Below are positions 23,232-32,118 of a stretch of DNA of 38,515 nt, piece by piece (the stretch's first letter is position 1; the number at the start of each line of letters is the position of its first letter). The DNA is from Oscillospiraceae bacterium (GTDB lineage Bacteria > Bacillota > Clostridia > Oscillospirales > Acutalibacteraceae). The position numbers were made by a program, and so were the translations under genes. The notes under the pieces are model-generated. The model was not told where the DNA came from. It searched no databases and was given only the letters and a program-made list of their open reading frames with translations. The stretch is taken from the NCBI GenBank assembly GCA_015066065.1, contig SVPB01000011.1:1-38515 (forward strand), in the 5' to 3' direction.

Positions 23232-23254
23232 AACACTAGGAAGGAATTACGCTT

Positions 23255-26200
23255 ATGAAACGATGGATCAGTCTAATGGCAGGTGTCTGCCTGCTGGCGG
23301 TGCTGTTGGTACCGCCCCTGACCACGGCGTTTGCTGCCATAGTGGGTGACGGAGCGACCGTTGCCACTTCAGCGGATGCGGTGTTCCCCGTGGAGGATTA
23401 TGAGGCCTACGCTGTTGGCGTCGACTCCTCGCTGGTCAGCCTGTTCGCGGATGGCACCGGGCAGGAGATTACCGACGAATATAATCACACGGAGGAGGGC
23501 GATCGCTCGTTGCGGTTGCCCATGGATACCCCCTTTGGCGGCACCTATGCCCGGATTCCTCTTAAGGTGGACGGTACTACCGTTACCGCCAAAAGAAGAG
23601 AGGGCTATGCCGTCAGCTTTTACGTTCTGTCCGACACGGATGGCGTGTTTACTTATGCTTTGGGCACGGTCGCTACCTTGTCGGTGCTGGATGCTGCCGA
23701 TAAGACAAGCTACACGGCGGATGAGAAACACGGTGCGGTGACCCTTAAGGCCGGCGAGTGGCATAAGGTTACCTTGATCGCCGGGTCTCTCAAAGGCCCG
23801 TCCGCCACAGCGGAAGGGGAGTCCTTCTACCTGACGATCGGAGGCGGCTTTGCCGAGGGCAAGGAGGCCTCCCTGTACGTGGATGACGTCATGGCGGTTC
23901 CGCTGCAAGAGTGGCTCAATGCCCAGCCCATTCTGCCGCAGTCCAAGACTGCCGGACTGTACATAGACGGTAACGCCGCTGTATACGAGCAGAACGGCCA
24001 GCAGTTTGCGGCTATGCGTCTGTATGCCGGTTATACCTGCGCTCAGGGCGATCTGTCCACCGTCAGTTACGGCAATCTGACCATGCCCATCCTGGAACGC
24101 GGTATCCTGTTTGGTGAAGCGTCCGACGGCTTGGTGTACGGCGACGAGTCTACTTACCTCAAGGCTACGTCTGCTACCGAGGATTTTCATAAGTGCTGGA
24201 GCTACGACGCCGCTACCGGCACGGTGCGCTACGGTATGCTGGTCAATGGCATCTCCATTACCGACCGTAACACGGTATACGCCTACCGCAGTTACGTACG
24301 CGTTTCCATTGATGGTGCTGCTTACCTTCTGTACAGTGCTCCTTATCGCAGTTTGACGGCGCAGAAGCTGTACGACGGTCGTAATCTCTCCACCCACGGT
24401 TATCTGGAATGGTTTGATATGGCGACCTTGACGCAGGATTATGATCCGACCACCTCTCCCGGTTCGGTGAGCCGCACCTCTCTGCTCAATGCTGATGCTA
24501 CCTCCAAGTTCCGTGTCCGTCATGAGAAATACGGCTGGTCTCTTGGCAGTGTGCAGATCGTTAAGCCTACCGCAGAGGAACAGGCTATTATGGATGCGGC
24601 GGCGGCGTTTGCCAAGCAGCTGTCTATGGATCTGGGTACGGCGGTCAGCACCGCTACCTCCGGCTCTCAGACCTATGAGATCGTGTGGGGTAATGTCAGC
24701 GGCAGCGGCTACTCGGTTCCCTCGGTCAGCAGTGGTTTCATTATTAAAGAAAGCAATAACAAGATTTACATCAACGGTGCTACGTCTGCCGATCTGGTGG
24801 AAGCCACCAAGCATTTCTCCATCATCATCGGTCAGTATGGCGGCTGTCATATTCCTGTCGGCTTTGAGTATACCGGTGTGGCCAAGACCGGACCGTATAC
24901 CCTTAACGGCGTGGATATCGGCCAGTATGTGATCCGTGTAGAGAAATATCCCACCTACATGGTACAGCGTGCCGCCGAGGCGCTGCAGGCACGGGTGTAC
25001 AACGAACGGGGTTACCTCATCCCCATCGTTCCTATGACCGACGACGGTACGCACTATGAGTATGAGATCCAGGTGGGTCCCATGAACGGCAGCGTCAAGG
25101 TCAGCCGTGTATACGATACGGTGTTTACGGCCGAAACCGCCCAGTCCATTGGACAGCTGGCGGTGGACAGCGACGGCTTTATTCACAACAAGGGCACCGG
25201 ATACTATGAGATCAAGTTCTCCGGGAAGCATCTGGTGCTCAACGGTGGCTCCTCCTATGCGGTGGATGCGGCCATGCAGCAGCTCATTAAGCAGCTGGTC
25301 AAGGATCCGGTGCTCCCCGGCAGTTATGCCTTAACCGGTACGTATAAGGTCGGTCAGTACGGCTTGTCCGGGGGCTACGATCTGGCTTGGCAGGATGAAT
25401 TCAGCTACGACACCACCGATGCTAAGGCGGTGGACAAGGAGATCCGCCAGTACTGGACCATCTCTACCGACGGTGCCACCGGCCCCCAGATCGGTACGGA
25501 TGAAAACGGAGACAAGGTCTACGGTCCGCAGTACCGCCCCGGCGTGTACGGTGACAACTGGTGGATCTGGAAGGATACCGACGGCAACGGTCATCTGTTG
25601 CAGGTGACCAAGCGCGTGCAGACCGAGACCAAGAACGGCTACGATGCCGGTCGTTTGATCTCGCTGAACAAGTGGTCCTTCCGTTACGGCATCTGGGAGA
25701 CGCGCATCGTGATGGGCACCCGTAACGGTTCCTGTTCAGCTATCTGGGCATCCTCCGGCTCTCCCGATTCCTCCGGCTATCGCAACGAGATCGATGTATA
25801 TGAAAACTTCGGTCGTGACGCCTTCTCCGCTTGCTTCCACACATGGAACGATAAGGAAGGCTTAGCGGCTGCCGGCATTACCAGCGATGACGGTCATCTT
25901 AACCACAACGGCACCACCTATAACCGCATTCTGCACAGTTGGGTCTATCCTGCCGGGGAAGAGCATTTCTGGGATACCTACCATTCCATGAGCATCGAGT
26001 GGACCCCCAACGGTATCGAGTTCTATCTGGATGGTACGAAGTACGATCGCATTTACTCCAACAGCATTGCCTCTCGTAGTATTCGCAAGTCCACCACCAT
26101 CAAGTTTGCCAACGGCGTGGGTACCAACGGGTATTGCACCGGCTATGATCCTATCGATTACATGAACGAGGCCTACACCGCCGCTACCGGCAAGACAGCT

Positions 26201-26380
26201 GACGATTTCTTCGAGATCCAGCTGGTGGACTATTCCCGTATCTACCAGACCTCCAATGTGGGGAAGGGGACGTTGGATCAGAGCTACTTCCTATATGCGA
26301 CCGGCCATCCCAGCAGCAGCTCTTATAGCGGCTACTTGAAGACGGATGACAGCTTTGTCAGTGCACAGGCACCTCAGTAA
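23255..26380 (+). CDS. Secreted modular GH16 endo-beta-glucanase/galactanase
   Basis: A 1041-residue exported enzyme. Residues 1-28 are a signal peptide. Residues ~45-225 form a beta-sandwich CBM-like module ending YVDDVMAV. Residues ~234-372 form an unnamed domain also present in the cohesin protein encoded two genes downstream (shared ERGIL/I-G, YD..T.TV.Y, RSYV and QKLYD). Residues ~440-690 hold two repeats resembling the N-terminal domain of alpha-glucuronidases (IIKESNNKIYING and the later LVLNGGSSYAVDAA). Residues ~706-1030 are the GH16 domain, with NEIDVYE giving nucleophile E845, D847 and acid/base E850: the six-residue beta-bulge form of laminarinases and carrageenases, not lichenases. 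Substrate is therefore probably a beta-1,3-glucan or galactan. There is no dockerin, cohesin or anchor. It is the first gene of a three-gene secreted operon. Confidence 0.88.
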   Translation: MKRWISLMAGVCLLAVLLVPPLTTAFAAIVGDGATVATSADAVFPVEDYEAYAVGVDSSLVSLFADGTGQEITDEYNHTEEGDRSLRLPMDTPFGGTYARIPLKVDGTTVTAKRREGYAVSFYVLSDTDGVFTYALGTVATLSVLDAADKTSYTADEKHGAVTLKAGEWHKVTLIAGSLKGPSATAEGESFYLTIGGGFAEGKEASLYVDDVMAVPLQEWLNAQPILPQSKTAGLYIDGNAAVYEQNGQQFAAMRLYAGYTCAQGDLSTVSYGNLTMPILERGILFGEASDGLVYGDESTYLKATSATEDFHKCWSYDAATGTVRYGMLVNGISITDRNTVYAYRSYVRVSIDGAAYLLYSAPYRSLTAQKLYDGRNLSTHGYLEWFDMATLTQDYDPTTSPGSVSRTSLLNADATSKFRVRHEKYGWSLGSVQIVKPTAEEQAIMDAAAAFAKQLSMDLGTAVSTATSGSQTYEIVWGNVSGSGYSVPSVSSGFIIKESNNKIYINGATSADLVEATKHFSIIIGQYGGCHIPVGFEYTGVAKTGPYTLNGVDIGQYVIRVEKYPTYMVQRAAEALQARVYNERGYLIPIVPMTDDGTHYEYEIQVGPMNGSVKVSRVYDTVFTAETAQSIGQLAVDSDGFIHNKGTGYYEIKFSGKHLVLNGGSSYAVDAAMQQLIKQLVKDPVLPGSYALTGTYKVGQYGLSGGYDLAWQDEFSYDTTDAKAVDKEIRQYWTISTDGATGPQIGTDENGDKVYGPQYRPGVYGDNWWIWKDTDGNGHLLQVTKRVQTETKNGYDAGRLISLNKWSFRYGIWETRIVMGTRNGSCSAIWASSGSPDSSGYRNEIDVYENFGRDAFSACFHTWNDKEGLAAAGITSDDGHLNHNGTTYNRILHSWVYPAGEEHFWDTYHSMSIEWTPNGIEFYLDGTKYDRIYSNSIASRSIRKSTTIKFANGVGTNGYCTGYDPIDYMNEAYTAATGKTADDFFEIQLVDYSRIYQTSNVGKGTLDQSYFLYATGHPSSSSYSGYLKTDDSFVSAQAPQ

Positions 26381-26405
26381 GATGGAAGAAAGGATGGAAT
26401 GTATC

Positions 26406-29111
26406 ATGAAAATATTAAAATACATGTCTGCCCGCCGTCTGCTGTCGGTGCTGTTGTGTCTGGCTGTGCTGTTTGCCGGCATGGTCTGGTCGGGCGTTGG
26501 CGCTGCTACCGGGCAGATCGACTATGATTTTGAGTACAATCCCGGGCAGAATTATGCGGCGACCGTTAAAGCTACCAATAACACCTACCGGGAAAACGTG
26601 CGCGCCTGGTTACGGGACGATCTGAGCTTTGCTCAGAGTGGTTCCGGCGCCATGTGGATGAGCTATTTGGCTGACACCGCCGTCAACGTCAATCCGGCTT
26701 TCCGTATCTTTGACGAGGACGATACAGCGTTTGCGCCTACGAAAGGCGCCTATTACCGGGTTACCTTCTCCTACTATCTGGAGACGGTGAATGGTGATTT
26801 TGAGATGCGTATTCTCTTTGGTTCCCGTTCGTGGGCTTCGGCTGACACCGTTACGGACAGCTTTTATACCATGGAGTCGGTGAATAGCGCCAGTAAGACC
26901 GGTCAATGGATCACCGTGTCCCGTATTGTTAAGTGCGGCTACAACCGGGCACATTTTGCTCTGTATGCGCCGGAAGGCGGCGCGATGGGTACCACCGTGT
27001 ATATCGACGATCTTAAGATGGAAAAGATCACCGATACCGCTGAGCTTTGCACCTTGACCCTGGATTATGGTGATGGCACCACGGTGACACAGTACGGTGA
27101 GGCGGGTGCCTATACACCGCCGACACTTTTGAAGGCGGCCTATTATTTTACCGGCTGGTACACGGATGCCGATTGCCAGACCCCTTATGACGGGCAGTTG
27201 ACGGGGGACACCACCTTGTACGCTGGTTGGATCCGTGCCGGTAAGGTGTCTCATCCTGGCATGATGGACTTTGAGCACCCTTACTACGCCAACCGCGGTT
27301 CCATTAACCTGTCGGTGGGTACCGCTGAGGTTAGCGATGCGTATAACCATACCGGCCGTGGCTGTTACTCCTTACGGGTGACCACCCAATCTTTCAATGA
27401 GATTGCCGGCAATACCCGTCCGCAGTTTAACCTCACGGATGCGGCCGGCACCGCCCTGCGTGTTAAGGCAGGGGAGACCTACCACGTTTCCTTCTGGGTG
27501 TATGTGGCCGAGACCTCTGCAGTAGGACAGGTCCGTTACTGGCTGACGGTGACCGAAAGTACCGTTGGATATACCAACCAGAAGAACGACGAGGTGGTGT
27601 ATGAAACCAATGCCGTAGGCAGTGTCGGTGAGTGGGTGCGCGAAACGGTCACCATCAGCAACCTGCCTCGGGACGGCTTCCTGCGGTTGGGTATCAGCGG
27701 ACAAAACGAAAATGCGGCGGAGTTCTACGTGGACGATATCCACGCTGTCAAGCTGGATAGTGCCGCTACCCGGGAGGGGTATGAGGACTATGCCACCGAG
27801 GACGTTGACTTTATTCACAACGGTGCAGCGGCCATCACCACGGGTATCAACCGCACCGAAGGCGGCTCCCGTTCTCTGCAGCTGACAGGCATTGGCTGGG
27901 GCGGCCTCAACCGTAACCAGTTGACCCTGGTTGACCCGGCCACCCGTGAGCCGTACAAGCTGGAAAGCGGTGTTTACTATAATTTGTCCATGTGGATTTA
28001 CACTACCCACAGCAATTTTGTCCCCAACGTATGGCTGTGGGGTAAGGACGATCCCACCTACTTTATCCCCACCAGTGCTGACAAGTCAGCCCTGGCTGAT
28101 CAGTTCCTTTATGACGGCACGGCTCATTCGGATGCTGTCAGCGGTCGTGCGGAGCCGGGTGTATGGAGTCACGTCCACATTTCCTTCCAGATGAATGAAG
28201 GCCCCTACCTTCTTATGGGTATCACCAATGGTGCCGTACAGAACGGTGGCTACAGCTACTTCCTGGATGATGTGCAGGTGGCACGCGCTGCGGCGGCGAC
28301 CATCACTGTTGTGAATGGAGATAGTGCTGGCGGCACTACGGTTATCGATGCCTACAAGGGTCAGAAGCTGGGCGATGTGGTCAGCCTCTTTGCTCAGTCC
28401 AATGGTGAGCTGGCCGGTCTGTATTACGATGCCGAGCACTATCACATGATCAATGCGAAGGCTCGCATTGAATCAGATTCGTTGACTCTGTACGCCAAGT
28501 GGCGTCCTTGGTCGGGCGTTTGCCACCATACCGACTCTTGTGACACGGTCTGCCGTCTGTGCGGTCAGGTGGGGGCACACCAGCCCTCCGACAGCTGGAG
28601 CACCGATGCCACCGGCCATTGGCGCGCTTGCGTTCTGTGCGACACTTACGTTACGGGGGATACACACACCTACGCTTCCGCTTGCGACGGTACCTGCGAG
28701 GTGTGCGGCTACGATCGTGGTTCCTCCCATACCATGGTGGTGCGGTACACGGCTGCCGGCCATCATGCCCAGTGCTCTGCTTGTGGTATCAGCACGGCGG
28801 TGGTAGCCCATACCTATGCCGATGCCAACGCCCCTCAGTGTGATAGCTGTGGCTATGTGCGCTATCAGTCGGGCGATCTGGATCGGGATGGAGACGTGGA
28901 TGACCAGGATGTGCTGATCTTGGCCTATCATCTGTTTGTGCCGGAGTATTATCCCTTCTATCAACAGGCTGACTTCAACCGTGACGGCAAGGTTAACAGC
29001 GATGATGCTCTGTATTTGCAGAATCATCTGCAGGATCCTGCCGGCTATCCGTTAGTGACACAGCAGACACCGATCATCTCTACGGATGACGATGTCTACA
29101 CTTTGTCCTGA
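26406..29111 (+). CDS. Secreted multi-CBM protein with C-terminal dockerin
   Basis: A 901-residue exported protein with no catalytic domain that I recognise. The signal peptide is ~1-34. Three CBM-like beta-sandwiches follow (~35-212, 282-455, 460-625), each ending in Y-(I/V/L)-DD-(I/L/V), like the module in the GH16 neighbour. Two InlB B-repeat-like units (~214-278 and ~631-700) show the FTGWY and LYAGW/LYAKW pattern. Residues ~705-820 are a Cys/His-rich stretch with five CxxC pairs (CRLC, CVLC, CEVC, CSAC, CDSC). Residues ~822-885 are a type I dockerin with Ca2+ loops DLDRDGDVDDQD and DFNRDGKVNSDD, each followed by a hydrophobic helix. The frame is open upstream (ATG 26382 and 26394), but ATG 26406 begins a proper signal peptide. 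It probably docks on the cohesin protein encoded next. Confidence 0.87.
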   Translation: MKILKYMSARRLLSVLLCLAVLFAGMVWSGVGAATGQIDYDFEYNPGQNYAATVKATNNTYRENVRAWLRDDLSFAQSGSGAMWMSYLADTAVNVNPAFRIFDEDDTAFAPTKGAYYRVTFSYYLETVNGDFEMRILFGSRSWASADTVTDSFYTMESVNSASKTGQWITVSRIVKCGYNRAHFALYAPEGGAMGTTVYIDDLKMEKITDTAELCTLTLDYGDGTTVTQYGEAGAYTPPTLLKAAYYFTGWYTDADCQTPYDGQLTGDTTLYAGWIRAGKVSHPGMMDFEHPYYANRGSINLSVGTAEVSDAYNHTGRGCYSLRVTTQSFNEIAGNTRPQFNLTDAAGTALRVKAGETYHVSFWVYVAETSAVGQVRYWLTVTESTVGYTNQKNDEVVYETNAVGSVGEWVRETVTISNLPRDGFLRLGISGQNENAAEFYVDDIHAVKLDSAATREGYEDYATEDVDFIHNGAAAITTGINRTEGGSRSLQLTGIGWGGLNRNQLTLVDPATREPYKLESGVYYNLSMWIYTTHSNFVPNVWLWGKDDPTYFIPTSADKSALADQFLYDGTAHSDAVSGRAEPGVWSHVHISFQMNEGPYLLMGITNGAVQNGGYSYFLDDVQVARAAAATITVVNGDSAGGTTVIDAYKGQKLGDVVSLFAQSNGELAGLYYDAEHYHMINAKARIESDSLTLYAKWRPWSGVCHHTDSCDTVCRLCGQVGAHQPSDSWSTDATGHWRACVLCDTYVTGDTHTYASACDGTCEVCGYDRGSSHTMVVRYTAAGHHAQCSACGISTAVVAHTYADANAPQCDSCGYVRYQSGDLDRDGDVDDQDVLILAYHLFVPEYYPFYQQADFNRDGKVNSDDALYLQNHLQDPAGYPLVTQQTPIISTDDDVYTLS

Positions 29112-29139
29112 CAGCCCGAGAGCAAGGAGGTAACGTAAG

Positions 29140-30186
29140 ATGAAAAGAAGAATTTTATGTGCTTGCTTATCGGTGCTGGTGTTAGCGGCAGGCTTGTGGT
29201 TGATTCCCATGACCGCCGGCGCCTTATCCCTGTCCACCGAGTGGAGCGCAGACCGTCCCTTTCAGGGGGATGAGATCACCGTAACCGTTTCCTTGAGCGA
29301 AGCGGTGGAGGTCAAAAGTGGCCTGATTACCCTTGGCTACGACACGGCTATTCTGGAACTCATCGGCGGTAACTGGCTGGTGCAGGCGCCTATTGCCCAT
29401 CTGGATGTGCAGGCCGCACGCGGTGTGTTCATCTGTTCGGATGTGACATCGCTGGATGGCGCTGTGCTGACCGCCGTTTTCCGTGTCAAGACGGATGCCC
29501 CGGATGGGGAAACTACCTTGACCTTCACTCCTGAACTGCGAGATGTGGAGGATGGAGAGATTGCTTGTGAGCCGGTGGAGGATACCTTGAAGATCGGCCG
29601 GAATCTGGGCAGCCTTAAGATGAACCCCATTACCACCGCTTACCAGTACGTCGGTGGCGGTGAGGATTCGTCCTCTCTGAGTGGTTTGTCTCAGGATGGC
29701 TCCGCTATCTATCTGTATAACAACGTCCTGCGAACCGCCTTCCGTGTTCCGGCTTCCTACAAGACGGACAGCGAGGACTTCTCCACCATCGTGTTGGACG
29801 GCATGTCTTTCCCCATCATTGAACGCGGCATCATTTTGGGCACCGAAGGTCAGGAGCTGACCATCGACAGTCCCTTGAAAGTCAAGACCACCGGTCCGTT
29901 CCGTGAGAAGTATTGGACCTACGATGAGGAGACCAAGACGGTCACCTATACGGCTTTGGTGAAGAATGTAACCATGAAGATGCTCAATACCGCCTACATC
30001 GCCCGGTCTTATGTGAAGATTGAGGTGGACGGCGAGGAACACGTGGTTTACAGCGATACCAGCGCCTCCTTCACGCCTCAGAAATTGTATGACGCAACCG
30101 TCGCCGTGTTGGCGGCACAGGGTAAACCGGCACCCCGTTGGTTTACCAACCCCTCCATCGACGATGGCGTGGTGGAACTGGACTAA
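29140..30186 (+). CDS. Secreted cohesin-domain protein with a GH16-neighbour-like domain
   Basis: A 348-residue exported protein. The signal peptide is ~1-28. Residues ~30-153 look like a cohesin: GDEITVTVSLSEAVEVKSG, then ITLGYDTAILELIGGNW and GAVLTAVFRVKTDAPDGE, the strand pattern of cellulosomal cohesins. Residues ~158-330 match the unnamed domain of the GH16 protein (FPIIERGIILG, YWTYDEETKTVTY, NTAYIARSYVKIEVDG, FTPQKLYDA). There is no dockerin, sortase motif, S-layer repeat or C-terminal helix, so surface attachment is not obvious. AAGGAGG lies 10 bp before ATG 29140. With a dockerin encoded immediately upstream, the simplest reading is a single-cohesin scaffold. A CBM2/3-like carbohydrate-binding role for the same fold cannot be excluded. 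Confidence 0.75.
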   Translation: MKRRILCACLSVLVLAAGLWLIPMTAGALSLSTEWSADRPFQGDEITVTVSLSEAVEVKSGLITLGYDTAILELIGGNWLVQAPIAHLDVQAARGVFICSDVTSLDGAVLTAVFRVKTDAPDGETTLTFTPELRDVEDGEIACEPVEDTLKIGRNLGSLKMNPITTAYQYVGGGEDSSSLSGLSQDGSAIYLYNNVLRTAFRVPASYKTDSEDFSTIVLDGMSFPIIERGIILGTEGQELTIDSPLKVKTTGPFREKYWTYDEETKTVTYTALVKNVTMKMLNTAYIARSYVKIEVDGEEHVVYSDTSASFTPQKLYDATVAVLAAQGKPAPRWFTNPSIDDGVVELD

Positions 30187-30201
30187 GCTGCTTTCAAGCA
30201 G

Positions 30202-30240
30202 AAAATCATCCCACAGCTGTGCTGTGGGATGATTTTTTTT
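30202..30240 (+). terminator. Terminator of the GH16/dockerin/cohesin operon
   Basis: 16-bp perfect stem, arms 30202-30217 and 30221-30236, TGT loop, run of T to 30240. It begins 16 bp after the cohesin stop. Confidence 0.93.
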
Positions 30241-30264
30241 ATCCTTGTCTTTCGATAAACAAAA

Positions 30265-30295
30265 TAGGCCAAGTGCCCATAGGGCACTTGGCCTA
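30265..30295 (-). terminator. Terminator of the DUF4353/DUF4956/VTC operon
   Basis: 14-bp perfect stem, arms 30265-30278 and 30282-30295, ATA loop. On the minus strand it is followed by TTTTGTTT and lies 18 bp after the lipoprotein gene. Confidence 0.82.
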
Positions 30296-30312
30296 ACCGT
30301 AGGCACGTTTTT

Positions 30313-32118
30313 TTATCGCCCGGGGCGGCCACTACCCGGAGGTAGTCCTCCCATACCGCCGGGACCACCGCCCATGCCGCCATTGGAATACAGCAGCTCG
30401 CTAAGGGTGATGGAGGTAGCTTGACCAGCCGCTGTCAACGTGTAGGTATTTCCTTTCTGCAGAGAGGGGCAGGACAGCACCACGCTGCTGTATGCCTTTT
30501 TTGGGGTGTAAGACAGCAGTGTTTTACCGTTACTATCCTTGAGGACAAGGGTGTCGGTGCCACTGCTGCTGAGGTTGACGAACATGGCTCCTTGGTTTTG
30601 CGCAGAGGTAAACCCGGTTGCCATTCCACTGGCTCCCGTAGCGACAAAAGTGCCGCCGGAGATTACCGCTTCCCGGTCGTAGTCCAGGGCACCGTTGCCG
30701 CTGTTGGTGGGGCCGGATACGTAGGTTTCTCCACCGGTGACGTAGATGCTTCCGTTGGCATCGACGCCGTCACCGGCGGCGTTGATGTGCAGGACGCCTC
30801 CGGTGATGCGGATATACCGGGCGGCGGTGTCGGTGTTAAAACGATCTGCGCCCAAGCCACTTTGATCATTGCCGCCGGCGGCGTTAAGGCCGTCATCGGT
30901 GGTGGTAAGATCAATGTTGCCGCCACGCACCTCGATGGTGGTGGCTTCCAGCCCTTCACAGCTGGTGGTCACCGTTATTTTACCGCCGGTGATCACCAAT
31001 GCCGTGTCGGCGTGCACACCGTCATCTCCGGTGGCCAGGGTAAGGGTGCCGCCGCTGATGGAAGCGGAGGCGTTGGTATGCACGGCGTCATCGGCGGCGT
31101 TCACCTGCCAGGCGCCTCCGGCGATCAGCAGGTTGTCGCCAGCCTTGATGCCTTTGGCGCTGGTGTCATCGTTGCTGCTTTGGGTGCTATACGCTCCCCA
31201 GGCCCCATGCTTGCCGGTGGCCGACGCGGTGGCGGCGCCACCTCCGGTGGTAAGGGTACCGGTACCGCCGTCCAGCTGCAGCTTGCCGGAGGCGGAAAAA
31301 CCATCTCCATCAGCCGTTACGGTGTAGATGCCATCGGCGATATATAGGAACCCCTGTGTCGCGTCGTCGCTGTTTTCTACATGAATGCCATCTTTCCCTG
31401 CCTGCAGGGTGAAGCGTCCGCCGGCAATGCGCACGTCGTCTTTTCCCTGTATGGCGTGACCGGTAGCGGTAACCGCATAGGTTCCTCCGGTAATAGCCAA
31501 AGTATCCTTGCACACAATGCCGTGTCCGATGGACGATACCGTCAGACTGCCGGCGCCGTTAAGGGTGAGATCATCCCGGGAGAAGAGGGCACCGTCAGGT
31601 GGACTGTTGCCATTTTCACCGGTAGTAGGAAAGGTGCCGGTGGAGGCAAGCTGGTTGTGGCTGTCTTTGGCTAAGGTAAGGGTCACCTTAGCGGCTTGTG
31701 CCACGTAGAGGGCCGCCCCGGTGGAGCAATGCACGTTGACCCCCTGGAGTATGATGGTCACCGGGACGTTACCGCTGACATTGACGAGTATCTGCCCATC
31801 GGTCATGTCTCCCTGTAAGGTCACCGTGCCCCCTTGCGTGATGGTCACCAGATTATCCTTGACCGTCACGCCGTTACCGGTAGCTTTGATGGTGGTAGCT
31901 GTGGGCTTTTCCGGTGCTGGCGTAGCGCTGTTGCCGGTGGGCGTCTGCGGTGTTTCGCCATAAAACAGATCGCTGGTATCCAGCCCCTCTACCGTGGGTG
32001 GGGCAGAGGTGATAGGGGCGTCCGGAGACACCGTTTCTTCAGAATGGCTGCAGCCGCCGAAAAGACACAAAGTCAATGCGGCGGCTGCAAGAAAAATGAT
32101 GGTTTTATTACAGTTCAT
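30313..32118 (-). CDS. Beta-helix carbohydrate-binding lipoprotein (DUF4353, Cthe_2159-like)
   Basis: A 601-residue surface lipoprotein. The lipobox is LFGGC (Cys near residue 23), followed by a Ser/Thr/Pro-rich linker to ~80. The body is a right-handed parallel beta-helix built from repeated turns such as ADDAVHTNASASISGGTLTL, GDDGVHADTALVITGGKI and TTDDGLNAAGG, with Asp-Asp-Gly calcium-type loops. This is the DUF4353 family, whose studied member Cthe_2159 of Clostridium thermocellum binds acidic sugars and cellulose in a Ca2+-dependent manner. A Gly/Met/Pro-rich tail (GGMGGGPGGMGGLPPGSG) ends the protein. Its start overlaps the end of the DUF4956 gene by 11 bp. Confidence 0.85.
   Translation of the reverse strand: MNCNKTIIFLAAAALTLCLFGGCSHSEETVSPDAPITSAPPTVEGLDTSDLFYGETPQTPTGNSATPAPEKPTATTIKATGNGVTVKDNLVTITQGGTVTLQGDMTDGQILVNVSGNVPVTIILQGVNVHCSTGAALYVAQAAKVTLTLAKDSHNQLASTGTFPTTGENGNSPPDGALFSRDDLTLNGAGSLTVSSIGHGIVCKDTLAITGGTYAVTATGHAIQGKDDVRIAGGRFTLQAGKDGIHVENSDDATQGFLYIADGIYTVTADGDGFSASGKLQLDGGTGTLTTGGGAATASATGKHGAWGAYSTQSSNDDTSAKGIKAGDNLLIAGGAWQVNAADDAVHTNASASISGGTLTLATGDDGVHADTALVITGGKITVTTSCEGLEATTIEVRGGNIDLTTTDDGLNAAGGNDQSGLGADRFNTDTAARYIRITGGVLHINAAGDGVDANGSIYVTGGETYVSGPTNSGNGALDYDREAVISGGTFVATGASGMATGFTSAQNQGAMFVNLSSSGTDTLVLKDSNGKTLLSYTPKKAYSSVVLSCPSLQKGNTYTLTAAGQATSITLSELLYSNGGMGGGPGGMGGLPPGSGRPGR

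Noticed and set aside
23369-25231. 620-codon minus-strand open frame opposite the GH16 gene
   Set aside because: Composition is His/Arg/Gly-rich and repetitive as in antisense shadows, with no domain; the plus strand encodes a clear signal peptide and GH16 protein.
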